Shown one piece after another: positions 44,179-56,300 of a stretch of 64,000 nucleotides of DNA. A model generated the notes under the pieces. That model made no database searches. It was not told where the DNA came from and worked only from the letters and a program-made list of their open reading frames with translations. How positions within the stretch are numbered: the first letter of the stretch is position 1; each line of letters begins with the position of its first letter. Source of the DNA: Kolteria novifilia. Lineage in GTDB: Bacteria > Planctomycetota > Planctomycetia > Kolteriales > Kolteriaceae. The position numbers were made by a program, and so were the translations under genes. The stretch spans positions 3,286,001 through 3,350,000 of the forward strand of contig CP036279.1 of NCBI GenBank assembly GCA_007748055.1, read 5' to 3'.

Positions 44179-45408
44179 ATGCCTAGAAAGCCGAAGGAAC
44201 AGCCCATCGTCGGCGAGTACTTCACCTGGTACTTAAGAAGGAAGCCAAGCGGCGTCTACTTCGCCGATGGGCGAATCAACAGCAAGCACCATTGCGGCAA
44301 GCCGTCACTCGGGACACGAGACCGGGAGGAGGCCCTGCGTCGCCTTCGCGCCCTGGACAAGCACATGGCGATCAAGTTCGGCATCATCGAGCCGGAGCAA
44401 AGCAAGAAACCGAAAGGGGTGAACATCCGGCGCGGTTGGGAACTCTACATCGAGCGTTGTGAACGGCCCGAACTCATCGATGGTGTCAGCAAAGCAAGCG
44501 TTCAACGCTATCGTGCGGTGCGTGACAAGCACATCGACTATTGTGACAAGAGGGGCATCACCGACTGGGTCGACGTGACCAAGAGCGTGACCAAGGAGTA
44601 CGGCAGCCACTTGGCGAAAGGCAAGTATGCCGAGCGCACGATCTATCTTGAGCTGAACTTGATTTGCTCCATCGTGAACTGGCTTGTCGAGGAGGGTCAC
44701 CTGCCTCCCGAGTCAGCATTCAAACTACACTTGCGAAAGTCGCAAGGGAGCACCACCTACTGCTACACCAAGCAGCAGGTGACCCGAATGGTCGAGTTCT
44801 GCAATGACCATCCCGACCTCGTCTGGATGGCAAGGGTCATCGCGGCGTTGGCGACGACGGGGTTGCGGATCGGCGAGTTGGCCCAGCTGCGCTGGAGCGA
44901 CCTCGACTTCGAGGCCAATACGATCCGCCTAACGGACGAGCGATCACAACCGCAGCGCAAGCAAACGGGACAGGAGCGACGGATCAAAGGTAAACGCGAC
45001 CGAGCTCTGCCGATGCACCCCGTATTCCGGTCCGTCGCGAAAGGCCAGCGGCGTCATCCCGACGGGTACGTTTTCCGCGGCCAGAAAGGAGGCCGACTTT
45101 GCAACCGCCGGGTCCTTGACGTTCTCAAGAGCAAAGTGATCGAGTCGCTCAATAGCGAATTCCCAACTCCTCCCGGCGAGAAGGGTTTTGCCCATGGAAC
45201 GGTGCATGGTCTGAGGCACTACTTCTGTTCCGAGGCCTATCGCAACGGGGCGGGAGATGCGGAGCTTCTCGAATGGCTCGGCCATCGGGACACCGAGATG
45301 ACAAGGCTGTATCGGCACCTTCAGACCGAGGACAGCCAGCGCAAGATGAAGCAAATCAACTTCCTCGGTAGCGACGGCGGGGAAGATTGTCGTGATGCCG
45401 TCGTGTAG
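44179..45408 (+). CDS. Tyrosine recombinase / integrase
   Basis: The 409-residue integrase has the phage-integrase catalytic set: Arg in TTGLRIGELAQLRWSDLD (about residue 230), HGLRHYFCSEAYRNG (His-x-x-Arg, about residue 343), and GHRDTEMTRLYRHL with His (about 369) and the nucleophile Tyr (about 378). An N-terminal SAM-like DNA-binding region precedes it (SVTKEYGSHLAKGKYAERTI). The start is the ATG with AGGAG seven bases upstream. It marks the right edge of the accessory region. No attachment site or tRNA gene is visible. Confidence 0.9.
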   Translation: MPRKPKEQPIVGEYFTWYLRRKPSGVYFADGRINSKHHCGKPSLGTRDREEALRRLRALDKHMAIKFGIIEPEQSKKPKGVNIRRGWELYIERCERPELIDGVSKASVQRYRAVRDKHIDYCDKRGITDWVDVTKSVTKEYGSHLAKGKYAERTIYLELNLICSIVNWLVEEGHLPPESAFKLHLRKSQGSTTYCYTKQQVTRMVEFCNDHPDLVWMARVIAALATTGLRIGELAQLRWSDLDFEANTIRLTDERSQPQRKQTGQERRIKGKRDRALPMHPVFRSVAKGQRRHPDGYVFRGQKGGRLCNRRVLDVLKSKVIESLNSEFPTPPGEKGFAHGTVHGLRHYFCSEAYRNGAGDAELLEWLGHRDTEMTRLYRHLQTEDSQRKMKQINFLGSDGGEDCRDAVV

Positions 45409-45549
45409 TCTCCTGGCGTCCCCAGCGAAAGCGGTGTTGACAAGGAGAAGGACGATGGGGCCGAACGGTCGCAACTCGGCATCGAACGACGCCCAGTCAG
45501 GCACTCTGGGTGGCGAGTTGGACCAGGTCTCGGTGGGATTTGTCCCAGT

Positions 45550-45574
45550 GATTGTCTCAATCACTGAGACAATC
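45550..45574. promoter_or_regulatory. Perfect 10-bp inverted repeat upstream of the protease gene
   Basis: GATTGTCTCA and TGAGACAATC are exact complements with a five-base spacer (ATCAC). The centre lies about 35 bases before the protease ATG. It could be an operator for a dimeric repressor or a leader hairpin. There is no T-run, so a terminator for the integrase gene is less likely. Confidence 0.45.
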
Positions 45575-45596
45575 AACAGGCGGCCGACGCAACTGC

Positions 45597-46631
45597 ATGG
45601 AAGAAAGGTGGTTACAGGGCAGACGAGGACGGCAAGCCGAGAATACGGGAAACTCCGACGCGCATCGTCGCGCGGATCCGGACGATTCATCGGCATCGAG
45701 CGACGACAAGGAGCTACTCGACGCCTACTCGAAGGCGGTGATCCGTGTCGCCGAGCAAGTCGGGCCGGCGGTTGTCAGCATCACACACGCCGAGCGGTCG
45801 GGCGACTCGGGGATCGGTTCGGGGGTTATCATCGCTCCCGACGGCTATGCCTTGACCAATAGCCACGTGGTCGGTCGCCGAGGCGACGTCTGGGCCTCCA
45901 CCTCGGATGGGGACCGGCTGGGAGCTGAAGTTGTTGGTAACAACGACTCGACCGATCTCGCGTTGATCCGACTCGCCGCTCGTGACCTACCCTATGCGTC
46001 CCTGGGCGACTCCGTCGGGCTCCGCGTCGGCCAACTCGTGATCGCGATGGGCAACCCGTTCGGCTTTCAGTCAGCGGTGTCGACGGGAGTCGTCAGCGCC
46101 CTTGGGCGAGGCTTGCGCAGTCCCGAGGGACGCGCCATCGAACACGTCGTGCAGCATACCGCCCCCTTGAATCCCGGGAACTCGGGTGGCCCACTGGTCG
46201 ACTCGGGCGGGCGCGTCGTCGGCATCAACACCGCCATCATCGCGGGGGCTCAAGGGCTCGGGTTCGCGGTACCGGCCAACACCGCCCGCTGGGTGATCAC
46301 GGAGATTCTCTCCCACGGCGAGGTCCGTCGTCCCCGGTTGGGGATCACCGCGACCGTCGCGCCGCTGCGCCCGGTGCTGGCTCACGAACTCGATCTGCTC
46401 AACGACCGCGCGGTGGAGGTGGTCGATGTGCAATCGGGCGGGCCGGCGCGCGAAGCGGGGATCGAGCCGGGCGATCTGATCGTTTCCGTCGCGGGACGAC
46501 TGGTCAACGACATCGACGACTTGCATCGCTTGCTCTCGTTGGCGGGCCAGGGCCACTCGATTCAGATCTCCCTCGTTCGCTCGGGACGACTGATCGAGGT
46601 GAGCGTTCGGCCTCGTTTGGATGGAACCTGA
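45597..46631 (+). CDS. HtrA/Deg-family serine protease with PDZ domain
   Basis: The 344-residue S1C protease has the trypsin-like triad: His90 (ALTNSHVVGRR), Asp120 (NNDSTDLALIRL) and Ser196 (APLNPGNSGGPLVD). A C-terminal PDZ domain follows with AREAGIEPGDLIVSVAGRLV. The N-terminus (MEERWLQGRRGRQAENTGNS) is hydrophilic with no signal peptide or membrane segment, unusual for the family, so the protein may be cytoplasmic. The ATG at 45597 is preferred to a TTG at 45552 that falls inside the inverted repeat. Confidence 0.88.
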   Translation: MEERWLQGRRGRQAENTGNSDAHRRADPDDSSASSDDKELLDAYSKAVIRVAEQVGPAVVSITHAERSGDSGIGSGVIIAPDGYALTNSHVVGRRGDVWASTSDGDRLGAEVVGNNDSTDLALIRLAARDLPYASLGDSVGLRVGQLVIAMGNPFGFQSAVSTGVVSALGRGLRSPEGRAIEHVVQHTAPLNPGNSGGPLVDSGGRVVGINTAIIAGAQGLGFAVPANTARWVITEILSHGEVRRPRLGITATVAPLRPVLAHELDLLNDRAVEVVDVQSGGPAREAGIEPGDLIVSVAGRLVNDIDDLHRLLSLAGQGHSIQISLVRSGRLIEVSVRPRLDGT

Positions 46632-47356
46632 GCGGCTTGGTGCGGAGGAGAGCCTTCGAATGCCGATGGTTGGTGGAGTGTGTCGTCCCCAGAAGTGTTT
46701 CGTTGTGGTACGAGGGGAGCAATTCGTTTCCCTTCGGGTGGTTTGATGTCACAAGTCCCGCAGGGGAGATCGTTAGCCCAGCGGGTGAACTCCCTTTCAG
46801 TCCCTCACCAATGGTGAGGAGTCTGCCGGTTCAAGTGGTCGTGCCGAATAGCCCAATTCGCTCACAAGATTGCCAACAATGAAGTGGTTAAAACGTAATA
46901 AGGTCGAAGCTACATGCGGACGGACCTGTGGATGATGCTGTTAAGGTGTTGTTAAGTTTGGACTTGTGACGCGGAGAGCCGATGTCGACGCCCCAGAGCG
47001 TCGGCTCGCCGAACACGACCGTCCGGTTGACTTTGTGGCTTGTAGGTCGTTCCGTTTGAGCGAAATCTTTTAGTCTCGGCTTAACCCTTGATTGCAACTG
47101 GGGCAAAATGCGGATAACATATCGACCTTGCGGGGGTTTCAATGGGACGCGTGGCACGCTCAAACGTCTCTGGGGCGGTTTGAGGCTTTTCGGGCCACGG
47201 AAGCTGATGCTTCGCAGGTGTCGCGCAGGGCCAAGCGCGACCAGCGCGCAGATTGTGTCGGTTCAACAACTTCCACACCGACCTTAAAGTTTCGACGCAC
47301 GAGTGCTCCTTTGGGGCACCCATTGACGCTACATTCGTACCTAACTTGGTGACGTC
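46632..47356. other. Gap upstream of the giant protein gene
   Basis: The 725 bases hold no credible gene. The left half contains small palindromes of planctomycete type (CCTCACCAATGGTGAGG, about 46804). Near 46974-47006 GAGCCGATGTCGACGC can pair with GCGTCGGCTC. The stretch 46850-46970 is AT-rich compared with the flanks. The promoter of the giant gene should be here but I cannot place it. Confidence 0.4.
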
Positions 47357-50300
47357 GTGCGAATCCCGCTTACGATCATTCCGTCGGCACTGCTTCCTCC
47401 GTCGCAGGATCGCCTTCGGCGGCGTACTCGACCTCCCTCGCGGTGTTACAGCATTGAGGAGCTCGAACGCCGCTGCTTGCTCACCGCGTCGCCGATGGCC
47501 CCCCTCAACGTCGATTCTCCCTATTTCCTCGGCGTCGACGAGCCCGACTTGCTCGGACCGTCCACCGAGTTGCCCGCCGCCTCGGGCGATCGTTCCAATC
47601 AGTACGTCTTTATCGATCCGTCGATCGCGAACGTCGACTCCTTGATGGCGCAACTGCCCCCCAGCGTTCGGGTCGCGTACCTGGAGAGCGATCGGGGCGG
47701 ATTGGTCCAAATGGCCGAAGTTCTCGGTGGTGCCGAGAACGTCGACTCGATTCATGTCTTCGCGCACGGAGAGGAAGGCGCGGTCCAACTCGGGTCGGGG
47801 CTCGTGGGGCTGGACGACCTGGAGAGCTATTCCGACGAATTGGCCCAAATTGGAGCGTCGCTGACGGAAGGGGGGGACATCCTCTTCTGGGGGTGCGATG
47901 TCGCCTCGGGGAGCGATGGTCGTCTCTTCGCCTCACGCGTCGCGGAGTTGACGGGAGCGGATGTCGCGGCTTCGATCGATCCGACAGGCTCGGAAGATCT
48001 CGGCGGCGATTGGGAGCTCGAATTCCAGACGGGAGCGACCGACGCGACTCTCCCATTCGTTGCGGACCAGGTCCGGGGTGTCTTGCTCCCCACGGCGTCC
48101 GACGGGTTCGGCGTCTTTGACGAAGCGTTCGTCCTTGAGGGTGGCCTCGGAAGCGACGGCATTCACGATATCGTCGCCGATGACTCGGGGAACATCTACG
48201 TCACCGGCCGGTTCGAGGGTGAAGTCGACTTCGACCTGAGAGAGGGGGTTGAATCAACCCTTTCCGTCGCCCAATCTGGCGCTTTTGTCGCCAGATATGA
48301 CGCCCACGGCGTCCTCGACTGGGTCACGGGGTTGGGAAGTGCCGTTTCCAACGTCAACGTGGAAGCTCGCGGGCTCGCGCTGAGCAACTCGGGTAAGGTT
48401 CACGTCACCGGGTGGTTCGGAGGGACGGCCGAAGTCCTCGGGGACAATACCGTTGGCATTCCGGCGATCGACAGTCTGGACTTCTCGGATGTCTTCGTCG
48501 CCAGCTTTGATGCCGACAACGGCGAGGTTTCCTCCCTGCACGGGTTTGGTAGCTCCGACCAGGACGCGGGATGGGACATCGCGGTAGACGAGGACGACAA
48601 CGTCGTGGTTGGCGGCTACTTCAGCGACCAGATCGCCTTCGGCGCGGATGTCGTGACTCCCGTCGGCAGTAAAGACGCTTTCGTCGTCTCCTTCGACAAC
48701 CAGGGAGATGTGAACTGGCACCGCACCTACGGCGGAAATTCCTACTTCGACGAGGTCCGTTCGGTCGCGATCGGCGCCGACAACTCCGTCTACGCGACGG
48801 GAGTCTTTGAGGACCAAGTCGACTTTCTACCCAGTGATCCGGGCGGGGAGGTTACCGCTCTCCAAGGCGACGTCTTCCTCGTCAAGCTCGATCAGTTCGG
48901 CTCCCAGCAGTGGTATCACACCTACGAAGGGTCGGGTTACGACGAAGTCTACGATATCGTCGTGGCCGACTCGGGGCTTATCTACACGTCCGGTTCCATT
49001 GGTGGTTTCACCAACTTTGATCCCGACAACGTTGGCCACAATGTTTCGGTGGGGTCGACCAGCGCGTTTGTCGCGATCCACGATGCCAATGGCGACATTC
49101 ACGACGTTACGGCGGTCAGCACATCGGGAACCTCCCGAGGCGAAGGCGTGGCGGTCGACGCCGACGGCAACATGACGCTCGTCGGGTACTTCAACGGCAG
49201 CATCGACGTCGGAAGCGAGACGCTGACGCCCGATGGAGGTTCGGGAGCTCTCTTCCTCGCTCAGTTCGATCCCAGCGGCAATCCGACTTTCGCCCGCGCT
49301 GTCGGCAGCGACAATATCATCGAGCCTCTCGGAGTGACCCTCGATGCTTCCGGGCGAGTCCTCGTCGCGGGCTTCTTTGGTGGAACCGCCACGTTCGACA
49401 GCGCCTTCGGTGCCGGTTGGGAGTCGCTGGGCTACACTAGCGGGTTTGTCGCCGCCTACAGTGCGAGTCCGTTAATTCCCTTCGGCAGTCCGCGCCAGAA
49501 CGTCAGCATTGGCTACCCGCGGGCCGCCCAGTTGGGAGATATCGACGGCGACGGTAAGCTCGACGTTGTCGGCTTCGACTACAACACGCAGCAGTTCAGT
49601 TGGTACTCGAGCGATAGTCCGCTTTCGTGGTACCAATGGGAAGGCGACATTTCGTCGCCGATCTCGCCGGGCACCGAGCCTCTTCAAATCGAGTTGGCCG
49701 ACATCGACCACGATGGCTGGCTCGATGTCGTGGCGTCGATGATCGATGGGGAACTGATCTGGTTCCGCCACAACGGCGATCCTCTCTCGATGTGGGATGC
49801 TCCCAGAACGATTGCCGGCGGTCTCGTCGATATTCGAGATTTCCAGATTTTCGACGCCGATCAGGAGGGCCTGCTCGACGTCGTGGTCGTCGATTCGACC
49901 AAGGTGAGGGCCTACTTGGGAGGGCAGTCGCCCACCGATTCCTGGGCGATGTCACCCGTCCGCACGACGGCGAGTGCCCGGAGCGTGAGCGTCGGCGATG
50001 TCGATGACGACGGGCTCAACGACGTCATCTACACCCTCGACGACGGTGACGGATTCGTGTCCCCTTCCGAGGGGATCGAGATCGCCATCGGTGATGGCAG
50101 TGGCGTTTTCTTCCTCGAGGATCAACTGGGGACGTTGCTCGCGGGTCCCGGCTTCGGGCTGACGTCGCCAGAGAACGCTCCTCACGATGTCGTCGTCAGC
50201 GACATCGATGGCGACGGCGACAATGACATCGTCGCTGTCTGGGACGAGGTCGTCAATTGGTACGAGAACACGGGCGACGGCTTCAGCAACACTCCCAATC

Positions 50301-53300
50301 CCATCTCGACCCAGATTCGTGGCGTGGGCAAGATCACGATCTCCGACCTCGACCAAGACGGTGATCTGGACGTTCTGGCGACACGCCTGGCTCCGGAGCG
50401 TGAAGTCGTTTGGTTCGCCAATCAAGGCGATGGAGTCTTTGGAGCTCGCCAACGCGTTGGCGATGAGCTCTACTCCACGAACCTGGCTCGTCCGCTGACC
50501 GGCGACCTTGATGGCGACGGCGATCTCGATGTCGCCATCCACGACGGGTACCAACTCACCGTTGCCGAAAACATCGGCCTGCACAAAAGCGCGACCTTCC
50601 CCGGCTCGCTGGCCAATCAGCAGATCTCGAGCATCGCTCAGAAGGGACCAATCACATGGGTCGACCTCGATAGCGACGGAATGCTCGATGTGATCGGTCC
50701 TGGATCGGTGCCGGGAGAACTCGCTTTCTACCAGCAAACTGGGTACGGGTACGGCTACGGGGGCTTTAGTGGCTCCACGCTCGCCAACTTCGCGCAGGGC
50801 TTTAGCGGACTCGCGACGAGCGACCTCGATGGCGACGGGGTAATGGAGATAGTCGTCGCGGCTCCTGATGGCGCCTGGATCATCGAGGAAAACGCCGGCT
50901 CGTTCGACAAGACCCTCGCCGCTAGCGATGGCGGGATCGGGTACACCCAAGTCGCTCTCGGCGATCTCGACGAGGATGGCTGGCTCGACCTGGTGATCGG
51001 CGACGATGCCGGTGGTATCCGCGTCTCGCTGAGTGATGGATCGGGGCGTTTCAGCTCCGCGTTGAATTATGGCGGGGGATCCGGTTCCATCACCTCGCTC
51101 GATGTCGTCGACCTCGATGGTGACGGCAATCTCGATGTGATTTGGAGCGACAGCTCCGGTGGAATCGGATGGCGTCTCGGAGCGGGGGACGGAACGGTCT
51201 CCGGTAGTTCGGTGGGCAGTGTCGCCGGACCGGTTCGTGACGTTCACGGCGTCGACATCGACGGGGACGGGGATACCGACATCGTCGCGACCGTGCCCGA
51301 CTTCGATGGAGTCATTCTCATCGAGAATCAGGGAGCTGGTTCCTACGCCGGTCCCTATTCGCTCATCGGTGGCGGGTCGTTCAAGCCGAGCCAGATCGAC
51401 GTCGCCGATATCGACCTCGATGGCGACCTGGACATTGTCGGACTCGCCAGCGATCTTGGGCAGGACGACACCATCGTCCTGTACGAGAACAACCAGGGTT
51501 ACTTCCATCCGGTTCCGACCGAGGTGATGACGGGGCTTCCTCGTGGCCGAGACCTCGCCCTCGCGGATGTCGATGGCGACGGCGATCTCGATGTGACGTG
51601 GCTCAGCTTCGATCAAGGCGCCGGTCAGATCGCCTGGTCGGCGACGCAGCTCGCGTCGGTCTCGTTCGATGTTCGGGCCGAGGGTTCCGACATCGTTGAA
51701 GAAGGCGTCCCGACGCACCGCTTCACCGTCGAGGTGTCGCACTTGGGCCGATCGGGAGATGCCCAAGTCGAAATCTCGACGCTTCGCTTCGACTTGGACG
51801 ACCTCACCACGGGCGAAGGCCCTCCGATCGATTGGTCCAAGGTGATCGAGGATGTCGTCGTCTTTCATGATCGCAATTTCGATGGCCAGCTCGATGGTGG
51901 CGATGAACACGTCTCGAAAGGCTTCGTCGTCTCAACGGGCAATTTCGCGGAGTTGACGGTCGATCTGGAAGTGTACGAAGACTTGGTTCCCGGCGGCGAT
52001 GCCACCTTCTTCGTCGAACTGATCTTGGAGGAGGGTGCATCCGATCTCGTTCCCAATGCCAAGTTCGAGATGGGAGTCTCGGGAGTTCGGACGAACGACG
52101 TTGTCACGGGGCTGACTGTGTCCAGCCTCCCAGGCGAGGTGGTCGGACCGCAAGCGGTCGTGGCCGATGTGGCCGGCGACCCGCACGTCGTCTCCGCGGT
52201 CGGCCCCGAAAGCAGCTCACAGCCGACGATCGAGTTCCTCGTCTCGTTCAGCGAGGGGGTGAGTGGGGTCACTCCGAGCGACTTCGATCTCCAGTTCTTC
52301 GGCAACGCGTCGGGCGGTATTTTCGATGTGTATGCTGTCTCGTCACGTGCCTATCGCGTTGTCGTCAGCGTTGACTCGAACAGTGTTCCCGGCGGCATCG
52401 CCCTCGTCGTCAACGACATCGACGGTTCCATCGTCGACATTGCGGGCAATCAGCTTCTCGACGGCTCGGGAGTCGTCATTAGCGACCCGGTGTCGATCGT
52501 CGAGCCCCCGGTCAGTTTCGACAACATCGACTACTTCCAGACGCCATCGGTGGGGCAGGGCGAGTACCTGGCGCAGGCCGATATCGACGGCGATGGAACG
52601 CTCGACTTGATCCTGGCGGGTTTCGATGGCGGTTTCACGACGGGCATCACTTGGCATCGCGGCAACGGCGATCTTTCGTTCGACGAGACCGGCCTGGTTA
52701 TTCGGTACCTGCCCGAGGAAAAGGTCACGAGCATCCAGACCGACGACGTCGACGGAGACGGTGACGTCGACATCGTCGTCGGCACCGACTCACGAATTGT
52801 CTGGTACGAGAACCAATCCAAGGGCAATCAGTGGGGCAACGACTACGAGATCACCAATGGCGCAGCCATTGAGGAACTGCAACTCGCGGACGTTGACGGC
52901 GACGGTGATCGGGACCTCGTGGCGTTGCGAGTCGACGATGAGTTCGAGGAAGGCTCGCTCGTCTGGTTCGCGAACATGGGCGGTTCCTACGACGGAGTCT
53001 TCGACTACTACGAGATGCAGATTGCCGGGTCCGATACGGGCTCGAACAGTTCCATTGCCATCGCGGATGTCAATGGCGACGGCACCGAGGATGTCGTGTT
53101 GCTCAATTGGAGCTACGACGAACTCTCCTGGTTCGCTAACGACGGCAGCGGCAGTCCTTCGCCCTGGACGCGTCAGACTATCGGCGACACCGGCGCCGTG
53201 GAGTACGAAAGTGACGGCTACACGCTCCTAACCGGAGACTTTGACCGCGATGGCGACGAGGATATCGTCGTCGGTTCCTACTCGGCCGGTGGTGTCTTCC

Positions 53301-56300
53301 TGTTTGAGAACCTCGACGGCAAGGGAGCGTTCGGGACGCCTGGCGACCTCTTGGCGAGTGGTCTGGAGAATCTCTACGACGTCCGGCTGGTCGACATCGA
53401 CGCCGATGGCGATCTCGATCTCCTGACGAGCGGCACCGCCCAGGTAGTCGATTCCCCCGAAACCGTGGTCATCTCTTGGTTCGTCAACGACGGCAAGGGA
53501 GGCATCGCCGCGAACCATACCCTCCACGAGCCCGAGGTCGACCTCGCGGTCCTTTCCTTTGGCGACTACGATCGCGACGGTGACATCGACTTTGTCTCGC
53601 TCGATACGAGCGGCGAGTACGTCGATAGCTTCGAGAATCGATCGCTGCATTCCGCGACGGTGTTGGTTCAGAATCACCTCGTCGATGGAGCGACACTCGA
53701 CGATGCCCAACAAATAGAGTTCGCCGACCTCGATGGCGATGGCGATCTGGACGTCGTGGCGTCGTTCGGTCCGGAGGTCGAGCGATTCGGCTGGTACGAG
53801 AACCTCGACGGCGCCGGGACGCTTGCCACGGTCCGATGGATCGCGGGGAACGTCGGAACGGACTTCAGACTCGCCGATGTCAACAACGACGGCGACATCG
53901 ATCTGGTCAGCTACGATCCAACCGACCTGTTGCGGGTTTTCGAGAACGACCTTCGCGGGGGAGGTGGCTGGCAACAGGTCGTCTCGAGTCCGGGAAACAA
54001 CTCCAGTGGTGCCTCCTACGATCTGGCCGACATGGACGACGACGGCGATCTCGACTTGGTCGTGGCGCTCGAGGGACCCTTCGAACTCTTCTGGCTCGAG
54101 AATGATGGTCAGGGGCAGTTTACCAATTTGCAGTCGGCGCAAAACGCGCGGATCGCCTCCTTGGATGTCGGCGATCTCGATGGCGATGGGGACAGTGACA
54201 TCGTCGCGGTCGGGCCGCAACTGGGCGGTGTTGGCCCGTTTGTGATCTTTGACAACTACGACGACTACGGAAGCCTCAACCGCGTCGACGGCCTCGCAAC
54301 TGGACCAGCCGGCGACCTCGTGCGACTTGGCGACATGAACAACGACAATCGCCTCGATGTCGTGGTCGGCAACAGCGCCACCGGCGATCTCAGGATCTAC
54401 GCGAACAACGGTGACGGCACCTTCAGCCAGGTCTACACGTTCTCCGGTTCCGGTCCGATCGACCAGATCGAGATCGCCGATCTCGACAAGGACGGCGACC
54501 TCGACGTCATGGTCGGCCGAGCGTCGGCGAGTGGATTCGTCCTGGTCACCAACCATCTCCAAGACGGCAACTTCCAGGTCGGGACGGTCGACACTGGGCT
54601 CGGTAGCGCGACGTCCTTCGCGTTTGGCGATCTCGATCGGGACGGCGACTTGGATGTCGCCGCGGCCCTTGGCGCTTCGGGGATCTCCTGGATCGAGAAC
54701 CAGAGTTCTCCCGTCGGTATCGCGATGGACTTCAGCCTCACGCCCTCCGCGATCGATCGTTCGCAGCCCGGCACCGAGTCGCTCCTCTCGTTCATCGTCA
54801 CCCACAACGGTCACTCGTCGGACGACGACATCTCTGTCGAGACCCTTTCGTTCGCCGTTGTCGATCAGAACGGAACGCCCGTCTCCAAGAGCGACCTCGA
54901 GGCACTCTTCGACAGCTTCGTGCTGATCGAGGATCTCGACGGAGACGGTCAACTAGGTGTTGAGGAGACCCAGTACACGCTGCCGTCGAGTTCGGCTCGC
55001 GATGGGCTGCTAACGTTCGGCGTCGGCAACACCATGGGCCACGGCGATTCGACTCGTTACCTCCTGCACGCGGTCGTCGCGTCCGACGTCGGCGATTCGC
55101 CCATCGACTCGTTCCGAATCATGCCCTTGCTAGAGGGGGTGGAGGCGAGCCACTTCTTGCAACTCGCCGCTTCTTCGATGCCGACCATCGACCTGGAGCA
55201 AGTCGCCGGTCTTCAATCTCCCGCGATTACGGTCTTGGGCCTGCCCGAAGTCGTTGCCATCGATCGGGTGGGGCCGGCGACGACCGCGAGCAATGTTGTC
55301 GAGTTCGACGTCACTTTCAGTCATCACGTGGCGGGGTTGGATCCCACCGACTTCAGCTTGCACACCACCGGCGGCGTCACCGGCGTCATTGGTTCCATCG
55401 TTGTGGACAGTCCAACGCAGTGGACGGTCACCGTGACCGGCGTCTCCGGTGAGGGAGAGCTTGGGCTCGACTTCGTCGACAATGACACCGTGCTCAGCGA
55501 AGCCGCGGTTCCCATCGGAGGTCCCGGGATCGGCAACGGCGACTTTGTCGGTCAGCGTTACGTGGTCGATACCATCGCGCCGTCGGCTCCGGTGATCGCG
55601 GGCATCTCGACCGACTCGGGCGTCAATGGCGGCGATGGCATCACCACCGACCAGACACTACTGATTTCGGGGTCGGCCGAAGCGTTCAGTATCGTGGAAG
55701 TCTTTGTCGACGGCGGCTCGGTCGGATCGACGTCCGCGAACGGGTCGGGGAACTGGAGCTACCTCCACGGCGTCCCCCTCGCGGAAGGGGCCCACGTCAT
55801 CACGGCGACGGCGACCGACTCGCTCGGCAACATCAGTGGTCTCTCGAGCCCCTACGCCGCCACCATCGACCGAACGGGGCCGGTGCTCGACGCCATCCAC
55901 CGCTTGTCCCCAGCGTCGCCGGTGACCAACGCGGACTCGCTCGTCTTCCTGGCGACGTTCGACGAGGCAGTGACGACCATTGACATGGCCGATTTCCAAG
56001 TCAGTGGAGGTTCGACGGCGGGCGTCGTGAGTCTCTTGTCGGCCGATGGGGGAGCGGGACTTGCCTGGAGCGTGACCGTGGCCGGCGGGGATCTCGACAG
56101 CTACAGCGGAGCGGTCGGCCTCGACTTGGCTCCGTCGGCATCGATCGACGACCTGGCGGGCAACTCCCTGGTGGTGGTCGAACCCGACACCAATGAAGAA
56201 TACGTCCTCGACAATACCGTCCCCGAAGTCGCGATCACGCTTGCCGGGGCAAGTCCCACCGACTCGTCGATCGTGGTCTTCGATGTCGTCTTCAGCGAAG

